Shown: piece after piece, positions 17,704-27,272 of the stretch
How the letters are laid out: each line of letters begins with the position of its first letter
How positions within the stretch are numbered: the first letter of the stretch is position 1
NCBI GenBank assembly: GCA_947457195.1
Contig: CANGUU010000008.1
Span: 1-64,000, forward strand
Origin: Gammaproteobacteria bacterium
GTDB lineage: Bacteria; Pseudomonadota; Gammaproteobacteria; Pseudomonadales; Pseudohongiellaceae
Direction: 5' to 3'
DNA: 64,000 nucleotides
Position numbers and translations under genes: made by a program
The notes under the pieces: generated by a model
What the model was told of the DNA's origin: nothing
Database searches by the model: none
What the model saw: only the letters and a program-made list of their open reading frames with translations

Positions 17704-19413
17704 TCAAGGCTGGGCGGGCAGGTCGACGGATGCAGACACCACTTCCACCGGGGGTTTGTTCAGCCCGGCGTAGTTGAATAGCACAGTGGCGATGGATTTC
17801 TCGGTGCCGGCGAACCCGTAAGTGCGGCCGGCGCCTTCGATGACGATGAATTCATTGGCGGCGTGCGAATTACCGCCGTTACCGACCGCGCCGCTGGCGA
17901 TCGGAATGTCGAGCACGTCCCCGGCGAACAGGTAGGCCGGCCAGTAACCGCCAAGGATGGACTCGTGCGGCACCGGCGGATCGGGCGGGTTGCCGAAGGC
18001 GGCGAACATGTCGTTGGCGGCGTAGGCGAGCTCGTTCTCGTAGCTCATCTTGGCCCAGGGCACGTCGCCGACCACGTTGATCTCCACGTCGGAGTAGCCG
18101 TGCTTGTCGAGGTGGGCGCGCAGCTTGGCCACGATGTCCATGCCGTTCATGTTCGGCACGTAGCGGAAGTTGTGCTTGGAAACAATGCGGTTGGGCAGGA
18201 TGGCGCCGGAACCGCCGGCGAACATGTTGCCGCCCCAGATGCCGTCCAGGTTGATGGAGGTGCCGTAGCGCGCCATGGTGAGCTGCTCGAGCGGGTCGTC
18301 GGAGATGAAGCGCTCGACCCCGAGGTTGCGGGCAGCTACCTCAAGATCGCGTCCTTCGGCATCACGCTTGAGCGTGTCGAGTTCTTCCTGGGTCAGCGGC
18401 TCGATGTCGTCATAGAACCCGTCGATCATCACTTTGTTGCCGGTTTCGTCCACCAGCGTGGACAGCATCTTGATGTGGCGCCAGGCCGGTGCGTCTACCG
18501 AGCGCTTGTTGCCGCCGTGGATGTCGCTGTAGTTGGGGCCGCGGCCCCAGCTGCTGCCGCTGGTGATCAATTCGACGAATACACAGCCCTCCGAGCCACC
18601 GCCGCCCCACATGGCGTCCACGCCCTGGAAAAGGTCGGCGTGCTCGCGAATGAATTTGCGGTAGCCGATCGACATGCGCTCCTCGTCGCCTTCGGCCACG
18701 AAGATGAGGTTGACCGGCAGTTTGCCGTACACGGCCTTGATCGACATCATCGCGTTCCAGAAGGCCATCTGCCGACCCTTGGAGTTGGTAGCGCCGCGCC
18801 CGATCAGCACCTTGTTGTAAGGCGGCTGCTCCACCAGCCGACCTTCGAAGGGCGGCGCCTTCCACAGATCGGGCTGGGTCACCGGCATGGTGTCGTACAT
18901 CCAGTACACCACCAGGGTTTTCTCGGCGCCCTCGTCGCACTTGGCATACACCACCGGGTTACCCTGCTGGCCCCATTCGGTAATGCCGACGTCATAGACC
19001 TGGCTCTGCTGGCAGCCGAGCTGGTCGAAGAAGCCCTTCACCATCTCGGCGGATTCCTGGATGCCTTCGCCGGTGTTACTGATGCTGGGCTGCTGGATCC
19101 AGCGCTGCAGGTTGCCGACGTGCTCGTCGATGTTGACGTCGATGTAGTCAAACACCTTCTTCAGGTCTTCGGAGTAGATCTTGCTCATGTCGATGGCGAC
19201 GGCTTCATCGCCGTAGGGCCGTACACCCAGTGTCGGAGCGGGCGGGCCGCTGCTGACCATGGTGGCGGCGACGGGGGGAGTGTCGGCTGCGGTGGCTGCT
19301 GGTTGATCACTGCAGCCGGCCAGCGCCAGGCCGCTGGCAGCCAGGGGCAACCAGCAGCGGCTGCTACGCGGCAGCGCGTGGGAGATTCGAATGACGCTTG
19401 CCAGTTTTTTCAT
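17704..19413 (-). CDS. M20-family-like lipoprotein with altered metal ligands (copy 2)
   Basis: 569 residues from the ATG at 19413 (GAGGGG about eight bases upstream). Lipobox LALAGC. It is a tandem paralogue of the gene at 15958, nearly identical through the central part and divergent in signal peptide and C-terminus. It shares the same substitutions (WMYDTMP, GRGATNSKG). It also lacks three residues after DAMW: copy 1 reads ALGDGGG there, copy 2 GGGG. That removes an Asp that could be the second-site metal ligand. EGDEER and GGNSHAANEF are kept. It is the first gene of the nine-gene array and has a -24/-12-like promoter about 120 bases upstream. Confidence 0.8.
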   Translation of the reverse strand: MKKLASVIRISHALPRSSRCWLPLAASGLALAGCSDQPAATAADTPPVAATMVSSGPPAPTLGVRPYGDEAVAIDMSKIYSEDLKKVFDYIDVNIDEHVGNLQRWIQQPSISNTGEGIQESAEMVKGFFDQLGCQQSQVYDVGITEWGQQGNPVVYAKCDEGAEKTLVVYWMYDTMPVTQPDLWKAPPFEGRLVEQPPYNKVLIGRGATNSKGRQMAFWNAMMSIKAVYGKLPVNLIFVAEGDEERMSIGYRKFIREHADLFQGVDAMWGGGGSEGCVFVELITSGSSWGRGPNYSDIHGGNKRSVDAPAWRHIKMLSTLVDETGNKVMIDGFYDDIEPLTQEELDTLKRDAEGRDLEVAARNLGVERFISDDPLEQLTMARYGTSINLDGIWGGNMFAGGSGAILPNRIVSKHNFRYVPNMNGMDIVAKLRAHLDKHGYSDVEINVVGDVPWAKMSYENELAYAANDMFAAFGNPPDPPVPHESILGGYWPAYLFAGDVLDIPIASGAVGNGGNSHAANEFIVIEGAGRTYGFAGTEKSIATVLFNYAGLNKPPVEVVSASVDLPAQP

Positions 19414-19531
19414 GCCGCCAACCCCTCGTTGTCGTTGTGCTGCGGTGATGGTCGAGCGCTGAGCTCGCGGCGGGTCGGACGCAGGGCGCCCGACGTCGCC
19501 GGTCAGCGACGTTCTCGTTCTGGAGGGGTGA

Positions 19532-19547
19532 AGCAGAATCTGTGCCA
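19532..19547 (-). promoter_or_regulatory. Candidate sigma-54 (-24/-12) promoter of the nine-gene array
   Basis: The minus strand reads TGGCACAGATTCTGCT. Against TGGCAC-R-N4-TTGCW it has the invariant GG and GC at the correct 12-base offset and one mismatch (C for the first T of TTGC). It lies about 120 bases upstream of the start at 19413, leaving a leader of ordinary length. Confidence 0.45.
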
Positions 19548-19977
19548 TGCCCGCTGCGCCGCCGCGCCGCGCCGGTTCGCGCCGCTGCACGGGCGCTGTG
19601 CCTTGGCGGAAGGACCGGCTGCTGTCATGGACCCTACAGCACTGAATTGCCGACGAAAGCTGCGCGGCGATGACGCGGCTGAGCGTGCCGCTGCCCGCTA
19701 CCGCGACTCCGCTGCCCCCACCTGCCTGCAGGTCGCTCGCTGGTGCGGCGCCGGGACCGACCCCGCACCATCGAAGGTCGCGGTCGGTGGTGGCCGCACC
19801 AGCCATGTGCAGAAAGAGGCGAGCAGTCATACCAGGTCAGCAGCGGACCCCCTGTGCGCCACACGCGCCTTGCCGCAGGCGTGGCGCTGGAATTTTTAGT
19901 GCGCGCAACGCCCGCCGCCGCTTTGCACTGGTGCGCGCAGCGCTGAGGGGTGCCCGCTGACTGCACCACCCCCGGGC

Positions 19978-19993
19978 TGGCACACATCATGCA
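19978..19993 (+). promoter_or_regulatory. Candidate sigma-54 (-24/-12) promoter of the zincin gene
   Basis: Reads TGGCACACATCATGCA, matching TGGCAC-R-N4-TTGCW except A for the first T of TTGC. The same mismatch occurs at 32759. It ends about 41 bases before the ATG at 20035. Confidence 0.5.
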
Positions 19994-20034
19994 CGGCCTG
20001 TTCCCACGACCAATGGCTCGTCAAGGAAACCGAC

Positions 20035-22485
20035 ATGCAGGACCCCGCGCTGAATTCGCGTTCTCCCCGCTTGGCGCCGATCGACGGCGCTGCGTTCGCG
20101 CGCTGGAGCCGGCGGCTGTTGCTGGCCGCGCTGCTGCCCATCGCGGCGGCGGCACAGGCAGCCGAGGACGGCCTTGCCGCACGCACGGCTGGACTCGAGG
20201 CGCACAGCGGCTTCGTACCGCTTTGGTGGGATGCCACGCGCGGGCGCGTGCTCCTCGAAGTCCCGGTCTTCAATGAAGACGTGCTCTATTACGTGTCTGC
20301 GGCGAGCGGAGGCGGCTCCGTGGAGCTCGGTCTCGACCGCGGCATCATGGTCAGCAGCGTCATTCACTTCCAGCGTTCGGGCCCGCGCGTGCTGGTCATC
20401 GACCAGAACCAGTCCTTTCGCGCCGTTGGCGGAACCGAGGACCGGGTGGAAAACGTCGTGGCCTCTTTTCCGGTTTCCGTGCTGGCGTCCCTGCCGGTCG
20501 AGGCGGAGGAGGGCGGACGCGTGCTGGTCGACGCCAGCGCTCTGCTGCTGCGCGATGCCGCGGGCATCGAGGGCGAACTCAGCAGCATCCGCCAGGGCGA
20601 TATGCGCTTCGACGCCGCGCGCAGCAGTGTGCTGCCCGAGCAGCTGAAGGCATTTCCAGACAATTCCGAGGTGGAGACGCTGGTGACCTTCAGCGTCAGC
20701 AATGCCGGTGCCGTGGCGCGCAATGTGCTGCCCGACGAGCGTGCGCTGAGTCTGCGCATCCATCACTCGTTCCTGCGTGCCCCCACGGGCTACGTGCCGC
20801 GGCTGGCGGATACCCGGATCGGTGTTACCTCTTTCGATTTCAAGAATTTCGCGGCGCCGGTCAACGAAAACCCGCAGCAGTCCTGGATCACCCGCTGGCG
20901 CCTGGAAAAGCGCGACCCAACGGCCGCCCTCAGCGAGCCGGTGAAGCCGATCGTGTTCTACCTCGATCCGGCCATCCCCGAGCCTTTTCGCAGCGCCATG
21001 CGGGACGGCACGCTGTGGTGGAACCAGGCCTTCGAGGCTGCCGGTTTCCGTAATGCCGTGCAGGTGGCGGATCCGACGCCTGACATGGATCCGATGGACA
21101 TCCGCTACGCGTGGGTACTGTGGATCGAACGCGACGGCCGTGGGTTTTCCAGCGGCGGCACCTACCGTGATCCCCGTACCGGCGAAATTCTTGGCTCGAA
21201 AACCCGCATGGATTCCGACCGCATCCGCACCATCGCCAATTATTGGGAAAGCTATGTTGGCGCCACGGGCAGCGACACGGCGCAGCTCGACATGGTGACG
21301 CTCCGTCAGTCACTGCTGGTGGCGCACGAGCTCGGTCATGCGCTGGGCTTCCAGCACAACTGGGCGGCCAGCCTCAACGAACGCTCGTCGGTGATGGAAT
21401 ACCCCACGCCACGCGTGAAAGTGGTGGACGGCAGGCTCGACCTGTCCGAGTCGTTCCAGAGCAGCATCGGCGCCTACGACACGTTCATGGTGCGGTACGC
21501 CTACACACCGTTGCCGGCGGCCGGTGAGCGGGACGGGCTTGACGGTGTCATCGCCGACATGCGGGCGCAGGGCCTGCTGTTCGTGCCCGACAGCGATCCG
21601 CGCTGGTCCTGGTACGACGACCGTGCCACCCCCACCGAGTACCTGCGCGAGACGCTGGCCGCGCGCGAGCTCATGCTGGCACAGTACGGACCGGGCATCC
21701 TCGACGACGGCGAGCCGCTCGGCGCGCTGCGCGACATGCGTCTGTGGATGGCCTATCTGCACCACCGCTGGGCCATCGAATCGGGCCTGCGCTACATCGG
21801 CGGGATGTACCACGAGTTCACGGTGAAGGGCGAAGACCGCACACCGACGGAAATCGTGCCGGCGCCGCTGCAGCGTGAGGTGCTTTCCCTGCTCATGGAG
21901 AGCATCACCCCGGACCGGCTGCTGCTGCCTGAAAGCCTGCTGGTTCAACTGGCGCCGCACCCGGGCGATAACCGGGAGGACATGTCCGCCGACTACGCCT
22001 TCGACCAGTTGCGCGCGGCCCGCATCATCGCCGGCCTCGTCATCGAGCCGCTGCTGGAGCCGGCCCGCGCGGCACGGCTGCTGGCGTTTGCCGACCGCGA
22101 CAGCAGCACGCTCGGGTTGCCGGAAGTCATCGACACCCTGCTCGATACCACCTGGAATGCCCCGCGCGACGCCGACCTGCGGCGCGCCAGCCTGCGCCGC
22201 GTGAGCATGGGCGTGACCCTCGACGCACTCATGCTGCTCGGTGCCAGCGAGGAGGCCTCGCCCGAGGTTCGTGCCTACGTGCTCGACCAGCTGGCCCAGC
22301 TCGGGGAACGCACTGCCACGCGCCGGGATGACGATCCGCTGACCCAGGCTTTCTTGCGCCAGAGCGCGCGTGACATTTCCCGCTATCTGGAAGACCCGTC
22401 TGCGCATGCGCCGGACGCGGCCGGTGTGGCCTGGGGCGCACGGCCGCGCTCGCGCTTTCCGCTGCCGCCGGGGCCTCCGCTGTGA
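20035..22485 (+). CDS. Zinc-dependent metalloprotease (DUF5117/DUF4953 type)
   Basis: 816 residues. A signal peptide or anchor is within 1-45 (LLLAALLPIAAAAQA). The N-terminal DUF5117-like domain (about 60-250) is followed by a metzincin-type catalytic domain with HELGHALGFQH: His431, His435 and His441 as zinc ligands, Glu432 as base. VMEYPTPRV a few residues on supplies the Met-turn-like element. The C-terminal 300 residues are helical. The family is extracytoplasmic, common in proteobacteria and Bacteroidetes, with unknown natural substrates. It stands alone, with a near-consensus -24/-12 element upstream, and is divergent from the ABC-peptidase array. A protein- or peptide-degrading role is likely. 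Confidence 0.88.
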   Translation: MQDPALNSRSPRLAPIDGAAFARWSRRLLLAALLPIAAAAQAAEDGLAARTAGLEAHSGFVPLWWDATRGRVLLEVPVFNEDVLYYVSAASGGGSVELGLDRGIMVSSVIHFQRSGPRVLVIDQNQSFRAVGGTEDRVENVVASFPVSVLASLPVEAEEGGRVLVDASALLLRDAAGIEGELSSIRQGDMRFDAARSSVLPEQLKAFPDNSEVETLVTFSVSNAGAVARNVLPDERALSLRIHHSFLRAPTGYVPRLADTRIGVTSFDFKNFAAPVNENPQQSWITRWRLEKRDPTAALSEPVKPIVFYLDPAIPEPFRSAMRDGTLWWNQAFEAAGFRNAVQVADPTPDMDPMDIRYAWVLWIERDGRGFSSGGTYRDPRTGEILGSKTRMDSDRIRTIANYWESYVGATGSDTAQLDMVTLRQSLLVAHELGHALGFQHNWAASLNERSSVMEYPTPRVKVVDGRLDLSESFQSSIGAYDTFMVRYAYTPLPAAGERDGLDGVIADMRAQGLLFVPDSDPRWSWYDDRATPTEYLRETLAARELMLAQYGPGILDDGEPLGALRDMRLWMAYLHHRWAIESGLRYIGGMYHEFTVKGEDRTPTEIVPAPLQREVLSLLMESITPDRLLLPESLLVQLAPHPGDNREDMSADYAFDQLRAARIIAGLVIEPLLEPARAARLLAFADRDSSTLGLPEVIDTLLDTTWNAPRDADLRRASLRRVSMGVTLDALMLLGASEEASPEVRAYVLDQLAQLGERTATRRDDDPLTQAFLRQSARDISRYLEDPSAHAPDAAGVAWGARPRSRFPLPPGPPL

Positions 22486-22577
22486 GCCATGGCAGAGAAC
22501 GGGAGCAGGGGTTGCTCCGTAACAGCCGGCAGGGCCAGTGGCTGCCGACGTCCACAGTGACAGGAGAGTAGCAGCAC

Positions 22578-23666
22578 GTGAGCAAGCGCACACCGCTTTA
22601 CCAGAAGCATCTCGACAGCGGCGGCAAGATGGTGGACTTCGCCGGTTGGGACATGCCCATCAATTACGGGTCGCAGGTTGCCGAGCACAAGCAGGTGCGC
22701 GAGCACGCCGGTGTATTCGATGTTTCGCACATGACCGTCGTCGATATTCATGGCGGCGACTCGCTGGCCTTCCTGCGCCGGCTGGTCACCAACGACGTAG
22801 CCAAACTCGATGTGCCGGGGCGGGCGCTGTATACCGGCATGCTCAACGAGCAGGGCGGCGTGGTCGATGACCTGATCGTCTATCGGCTCGGTACGCACTA
22901 CCGGCTGGTGGTCAACTGTGCCACCCGCGCAAAGGACCTCGCCTGGCTGCACAAGGTTGCGAGCGGTTTCGCGCTCACCATCACCGAGCGCCCGGAGCTG
23001 GCCATCCTCGCTGTGCATGGCCCGGAGGCCATTGATCGGGTAGCAGGCCTGCTGCCGACCGCGTGGGCCGAGCCGGTGCGCTCGATGGGCAATTTCCGTT
23101 GCGGCGAGTTTGGTGACTGGTTCATCGCCCGTACCGGCTACACCGGCGAAAAGGGCCTCGAACTCATCGTCCCCGCGGCGGACGCGGCGGGGCTGTGGGA
23201 CCGGCTGCTGGCAGCGGGTGTGGCACCGATCGGTCTCGGTGCGCGTGACACCCTGCGGCTGGAAGCGGGTATGAACCTCTATGGCCATGACATGGATGAG
23301 ACCGTCTCGCCGCTCGCCGCCAACATGGAGCAGACCATCAGCTGGCTACCGGAGGATCGTGATTTCGTCGGACGGGCGGCAGTGACCGCCCACAAGCAGC
23401 TGCAGCTGGCAGGGCAGCTGCCGGTGCTGGTCGGCCTGGTGCTGGAGAGTCGCGGTGTGCTGCGCGAAGGCCAGCGCGTGGTCACCGACCGGGGCGAAGG
23501 CATCATCACCAGCGGCACCTTTTCGCCCACACTGGGCTGCTCGATCGCCATGGCGCGCGTGCCTGCGCACAGCAGCCGCTGCGACGTGGAATTGCGTGGC
23601 GGTCTGACGCCGGTGCGCATCGTCAAACCCAACTTTGTCCGTTTTGGCAAGAAAGTCTTCGAATAA
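22578..23666 (+). CDS. gcvT: Glycine cleavage T protein (aminomethyltransferase)
   Basis: 362 residues, GTG start at 22578 with AGGAG about eleven bases upstream. It transfers the aminomethyl carbon from lipoyl-GcvH to tetrahydrofolate, releasing ammonia. Landmarks: [64 protein letters not shown] and [21 protein letters not shown], which includes the folate-site Asp. Length is typical. It is the first gene of gcvT-gcvH-gcvP. The 92-base gap before it holds two small GC hairpins but nothing resembling a glycine riboswitch. Confidence 0.96.
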   Translation: MSKRTPLYQKHLDSGGKMVDFAGWDMPINYGSQVAEHKQVREHAGVFDVSHMTVVDIHGGDSLAFLRRLVTNDVAKLDVPGRALYTGMLNEQGGVVDDLIVYRLGTHYRLVVNCATRAKDLAWLHKVASGFALTITERPELAILAVHGPEAIDRVAGLLPTAWAEPVRSMGNFRCGEFGDWFIARTGYTGEKGLELIVPAADAAGLWDRLLAAGVAPIGLGARDTLRLEAGMNLYGHDMDETVSPLAANMEQTISWLPEDRDFVGRAAVTAHKQLQLAGQLPVLVGLVLESRGVLREGQRVVTDRGEGIITSGTFSPTLGCSIAMARVPAHSSRCDVELRGGLTPVRIVKPNFVRFGKKVFE

Positions 23667-23701
23667 CCCCGCGTCGGGGCCAGAGGCTGGAGGAGAAGCA
23701 C

Positions 23702-24076
23702 GTGAGCAAACAAGTGAAATACACCAAGTCCCACGAATGGGTCAGCGTCGATGAGAGCGGCATGGCCACGGTAGGTATCAGCGACTACGCACAGGGCGCC
23801 CTCGGCGACGTGGTATTCGTGGAACTCCCGGCCATCGGTGCCATCGCCAAGGCGACCGGCGAGATCGCCGTGGTCGAGTCAGTCAAGGCTGCCTCCGACA
23901 TTTACAGCCCGGTGTCGGGTGAAGTGATCGAGGTCAACGCGGCCTTGCAGGGGGCGCCCGATCTCATCAACTCGTCCCCGCTCGGCGAAGGCTGGCTCTA
24001 CCGCCTCAAGCTGAGTAATCCCGCTGAACTCGACGGGTTGCTCGACGAGACCGCCTATGCCGCCATCTGTGCCTGA
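23702..24076 (+). CDS. gcvH: Glycine cleavage H protein
   Basis: 124 residues, GTG start at 23702 preceded by GGAGGAG. It is the lipoyl carrier that shuttles the aminomethyl group between GcvP, GcvT and the L protein. The lipoylated lysine is Lys62 in VVESVKAASDIYSPVSGEV. KYTKSHEW and IGISDYAQ-type segments are as expected. It lies 35 bases after gcvT and 48 bases before gcvP. No lpd gene is present in the window. Confidence 0.96.
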   Translation: MSKQVKYTKSHEWVSVDESGMATVGISDYAQGALGDVVFVELPAIGAIAKATGEIAVVESVKAASDIYSPVSGEVIEVNAALQGAPDLINSSPLGEGWLYRLKLSNPAELDGLLDETAYAAICA

Positions 24077-24124
24077 TCCTGCGACCGCGCCGCCTTGCCT
24101 GCCGACCCTACCGGAGCGACAACC

Positions 24125-27058
24125 ATGAATTCCATACTCCCCGTGGCCACCGCCGCCGACTCTCCGCTGCTCGAGACGCTGCAGTACCAGGACGAGTTCA
24201 TCCAGCGTCACGTCGGGCCCGACTCAGGCCAGGTGGACGCCATGTTGCAGACACTCGGCCTGCCATCGCTCGACGCCCTGATGGAGGCGACTGTGCCGGA
24301 GACGATCGCGCTGCGGCGTCCGCTGGCGCTGCCGGCCCCGCTCACCGAAGCGCAGGCGCTCGGCAAGCTCAAGGCGCTGCTGGCCGCTGACAAGCCCGGC
24401 CGCTCATTTATCGGCATGGGGTACTACGATACCTTCACGCCGCCGGTGATCCTGCGCAACGTGCTGGAAAATCCGGGGTGGTACACGGCCTACACTCCCT
24501 ACCAGCCGGAGATCTCGCAGGGGCGGCTCGAGTGCCTGCTGAATTTCCAGCAGATGGTGATGGACCTGACAGGCATGAACCTCGCCACTGCCTCGCTGCT
24601 CGACGAGGCCACTGCCGCCGCTGAGGCCATGGCACTGGCCAAACGCGTGTGTGGCGCCACCAGCAACCGCTTCTTCGTGGACCATGAGTGCTTCCCGCAG
24701 ACCATCGACGTGATCCGCACCCGTGCGCGCGCCTTTGGCTTCGAGGTCATCGTTGGAGATCCTGCATTGCTGGGTGCGGAGGAGGTTTTCGGTGCGCTGC
24801 TGCAGTACCCCGCGCAGAGTGGCGAACTGCGTGACTTCGGCGCCATCATTACCGAGTTGCATGCCAAAAAAGCCATTGCCATTGTCGCGGCCGACATCCT
24901 GGGCCTTACCCTGCTGAAGCCGCCCGGCGAAATGGGCGCGGATGTGGTGGTCGGAAGCACCCAGCGCTTCGGTGTGCCGATGGGCTACGGCGGGCCGCAT
25001 GCGGCCTACTTCGCCACCCGCCAGGATTACCGTCGAAGCGTACCCGGCCGCATGATCGGCGTGTCGGTCGACAGCCGTGGGCGTCCCGCGCTGCGCATGG
25101 CGCTGCAGACGCGCGAACAGCACATCCGTCGCGAGAAAGCCAACAGCAACATCTGCACGGCGCAGGTGCTGCTTGCCAACGTCGCGGCCCTGTTTGCCAT
25201 GTATCACGGACCGGCCGGTATCCGGCGCATCGCGTCGCGCGTTCAGCGGCTCACGGCGATTCTGGCCAGCGGCCTGCGTCGCGCCGGCTGCGCGCCGCTG
25301 AACACGACATATTTCGACACGCTCACCCTGGGCTTCGAGCCCGCTGCTGGCGCTGCCGTGCTGGCGCGTGCTGAGGCGGCTGGCATCAACCTGCGGCTCG
25401 ACACCGCCGACGCCACCCGCATCGGTGTCAGTCTCGACGAGGTTGCCTCGCCCGAGGACGTTCAGGTGTTGTGGCAGGTGCTGCTCGGCGAGCGTGCCAG
25501 CGGGCTGGCGGTACCGGTACTCGATCAGGCGATTGTCGCCACGGGCGATCTCCCGGGAATTCCGCACACGCTGCGCCGGAGCAGTCCTTATCTGACTCAC
25601 CCGCACTTCAACAGCTACCACAGCGAGACCGAGATGCTGCGCTACATGAAGCGCCTCGAGGATCGCGACGTCGCGCTCAACCGCTCGATGATCGCGCTCG
25701 GGTCTTGCACCATGAAGCTGAACGCGACTGCCGAAATGATGCCGATCTCCTGGCCTGAGCTGAATCGCGTGCACCCGTTCGTACCCAAGGCCAAGGTTCC
25801 CGGCTATCAGCAGCTCATCCGCGACGTGGAGAGCATGCTGATGGCCATCACGGGCTTCGATGCCGTGTGCATGCAGCCCAACTCCGGCGCGCAGGGCGAG
25901 TATGCTGGCCTCATGGCCATCCGCAACTACCTCGACAGCCAGGGCCAGCAGCAGCGCAACGTCTGCCTGATCCCCAGTTCGGCCCACGGCACCAACCCGG
26001 CCACGGCCCAGATGGTCGGCATGCGCGTGGTGATCGTGGCCTGTGATGCGCGCGGCAACGTGGACGTCGACGACCTGCGCAGCAAGGCCGAACAGCACGC
26101 CGCGGAGCTGGCGGTGCTGATGATCACCTACCCCTCCACCCACGGCGTATTCGAAGAAGCGGTGAAGGACATCTGCGCCATCGTCCATGCCCACGGTGGC
26201 CAGGTCTACATGGACGGGGCCAACCTCAATGCCCAGGTTGGCGTCTCACGGCCAGCCGACATCGGCGCCGACGTGTCGCACGTGAACCTGCACAAGACCT
26301 TCTGCATTCCACACGGCGGCGGTGGTCCCGGCATGGGCCCGATCGGTGTCAAGGCGCATCTGGCGCCTTATATTTCCGGCCACGTGGTGGTGGCACCGAA
26401 GGACGTCCCGCTGCCCTGTGGCGCAGTCGCTGCTGCCCCTTGGGGCAGTGCGAGCATCCTGCCCATTTCCTGGATGTACATCACCATGATGGGGGCGAGC
26501 GGCCTGCTGAAAGCCACGCAGGTGGCGATCCTCAACGCCAACTACGTCGCCCACCGACTTGCGCCGCACTTCCCGGTGCTCTATACCGGTACCCACGGCC
26601 GCGTGGCGCACGAATGCATCATCGACCTGCGCCCGCTCAAGCAGATTTCGGGTATCACCGAAGAGGACGTGGCCAAGCGTCTCATGGACTTCGGTTTCCA
26701 TGCGCCGACCATGTCCTTCCCGGTGGCCGGCACGTTGATGATCGAGCCTACCGAGAGCGAGTCGAAGGCGGAACTGGACCGTTTCATCGATGCCATGATC
26801 ATCATCCGCAGCGAGATCGAGGCGGTGATCAAGGGCGAGCTCGACGCAGAGGACAATCCCCTCAAGCACGCGCCGCACACCCTGGCGGACCTGATTGGCG
26901 ACGAGTGGGCGCGGCGCTACAGCAGGCAGCGCGCTGCCTTCCCGGCGCCGTGGATCGCCCAGCACAAGTACTGGCCGACCGTTAACCGAGTCGACAACGT
27001 ATACGGCGACCGCAACCTCATCTGCTCCTGCCCCGCGGTGTCCGATTACGAAATGTAG
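24125..27058 (+). CDS. gcvP: Glycine dehydrogenase (decarboxylating), GcvP single chain
   Basis: 977 residues from the ATG at 24125 (GGAG eight bases upstream; an upstream in-frame ATG at 24095 lacks this). P protein of the glycine cleavage system: PLP-dependent decarboxylation of glycine and transfer to GcvH. It is the fused form, with both halves of the GcvPA/GcvPB type. The PLP lysine is Lys724 in [33 protein letters not shown] near residue 90 and [12 protein letters not shown] near 525 are diagnostic. A strong terminator follows at 27102. Confidence 0.97.
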   Translation: MNSILPVATAADSPLLETLQYQDEFIQRHVGPDSGQVDAMLQTLGLPSLDALMEATVPETIALRRPLALPAPLTEAQALGKLKALLAADKPGRSFIGMGYYDTFTPPVILRNVLENPGWYTAYTPYQPEISQGRLECLLNFQQMVMDLTGMNLATASLLDEATAAAEAMALAKRVCGATSNRFFVDHECFPQTIDVIRTRARAFGFEVIVGDPALLGAEEVFGALLQYPAQSGELRDFGAIITELHAKKAIAIVAADILGLTLLKPPGEMGADVVVGSTQRFGVPMGYGGPHAAYFATRQDYRRSVPGRMIGVSVDSRGRPALRMALQTREQHIRREKANSNICTAQVLLANVAALFAMYHGPAGIRRIASRVQRLTAILASGLRRAGCAPLNTTYFDTLTLGFEPAAGAAVLARAEAAGINLRLDTADATRIGVSLDEVASPEDVQVLWQVLLGERASGLAVPVLDQAIVATGDLPGIPHTLRRSSPYLTHPHFNSYHSETEMLRYMKRLEDRDVALNRSMIALGSCTMKLNATAEMMPISWPELNRVHPFVPKAKVPGYQQLIRDVESMLMAITGFDAVCMQPNSGAQGEYAGLMAIRNYLDSQGQQQRNVCLIPSSAHGTNPATAQMVGMRVVIVACDARGNVDVDDLRSKAEQHAAELAVLMITYPSTHGVFEEAVKDICAIVHAHGGQVYMDGANLNAQVGVSRPADIGADVSHVNLHKTFCIPHGGGGPGMGPIGVKAHLAPYISGHVVVAPKDVPLPCGAVAAAPWGSASILPISWMYITMMGASGLLKATQVAILNANYVAHRLAPHFPVLYTGTHGRVAHECIIDLRPLKQISGITEEDVAKRLMDFGFHAPTMSFPVAGTLMIEPTESESKAELDRFIDAMIIIRSEIEAVIKGELDAEDNPLKHAPHTLADLIGDEWARRYSRQRAAFPAPWIAQHKYWPTVNRVDNVYGDRNLICSCPAVSDYEM

Positions 27059-27101
27059 GGCAGCACGCCGGGCAGGCGCCGGCCGACTCAAGCCACACCC
27101 G

Positions 27102-27135
27102 AGCAGCAAACGCTCCGCGTTTGCTGCTTTTTTTT
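27102..27135 (+). terminator. Intrinsic terminator of the gcv operon
   Basis: A perfect 12-base stem (AGCAGCAAACGC at 27102-27113 and its complement at 27117-27128) with a TCC loop is followed directly by a run of eight T. It lies 44 bases after the gcvP stop. Confidence 0.93.
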
Positions 27136-27148
27136 GCGGGAAAAATAT

Positions 27149-27178
27149 TTGAAAAACGCCGCGCGGCTGGACTACGCT
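27149..27178 (+). promoter_or_regulatory. Possible sigma-70 promoter
   Basis: TTGAAA at 27149-27154, an 18-base spacer, and TACGCT at 27173-27178. It lies just after the gcv terminator and about 95 bases before the start at 27273, so it could drive that gene. Motif quality is moderate. Confidence 0.35.
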
Positions 27179-27272
27179 ACCGCTCCGTTGCAACAAGAGC
27201 AAAAACCGTGCAGAGCGCACTATTCAGGTGCATCTTTGCCGTACGCAACAGGTCGGCGCCGAGGGGAAGTCC

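Larger units (their letters stand above)
19414..20034. other. Divergent intergenic region, no convincing gene
   Basis: 621 bases between divergent starts at 19413 (minus) and 20035 (plus). Open frames here are extensions of flanking shadows without ribosome sites. It holds two outward-facing -24/-12-like elements (19532-19547 minus, 19978-19993 plus). The rest is GC-rich with no repeat or RNA-like fold I can support. Confidence 0.6.

Noticed and set aside
17863-19899. 678-residue open frame on the plus strand
   Set aside because: It is antisense to the M20-like gene, with GC-driven absence of stops, no ribosome site and an implausible His/Arg/Val composition. A clear protein family lies on the other strand.
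22486-22577. Glycine riboswitch before gcvT
   Set aside because: The gap is only 92 bases and its two small hairpins do not match the glycine aptamer core; there is no room for a tandem aptamer and expression platform.
24404-26194. 596-residue minus-strand frame inside gcvP
   Set aside because: It is fully antisense to a conserved enzyme; the His/Arg/Gly-rich translation matches nothing I recognise.
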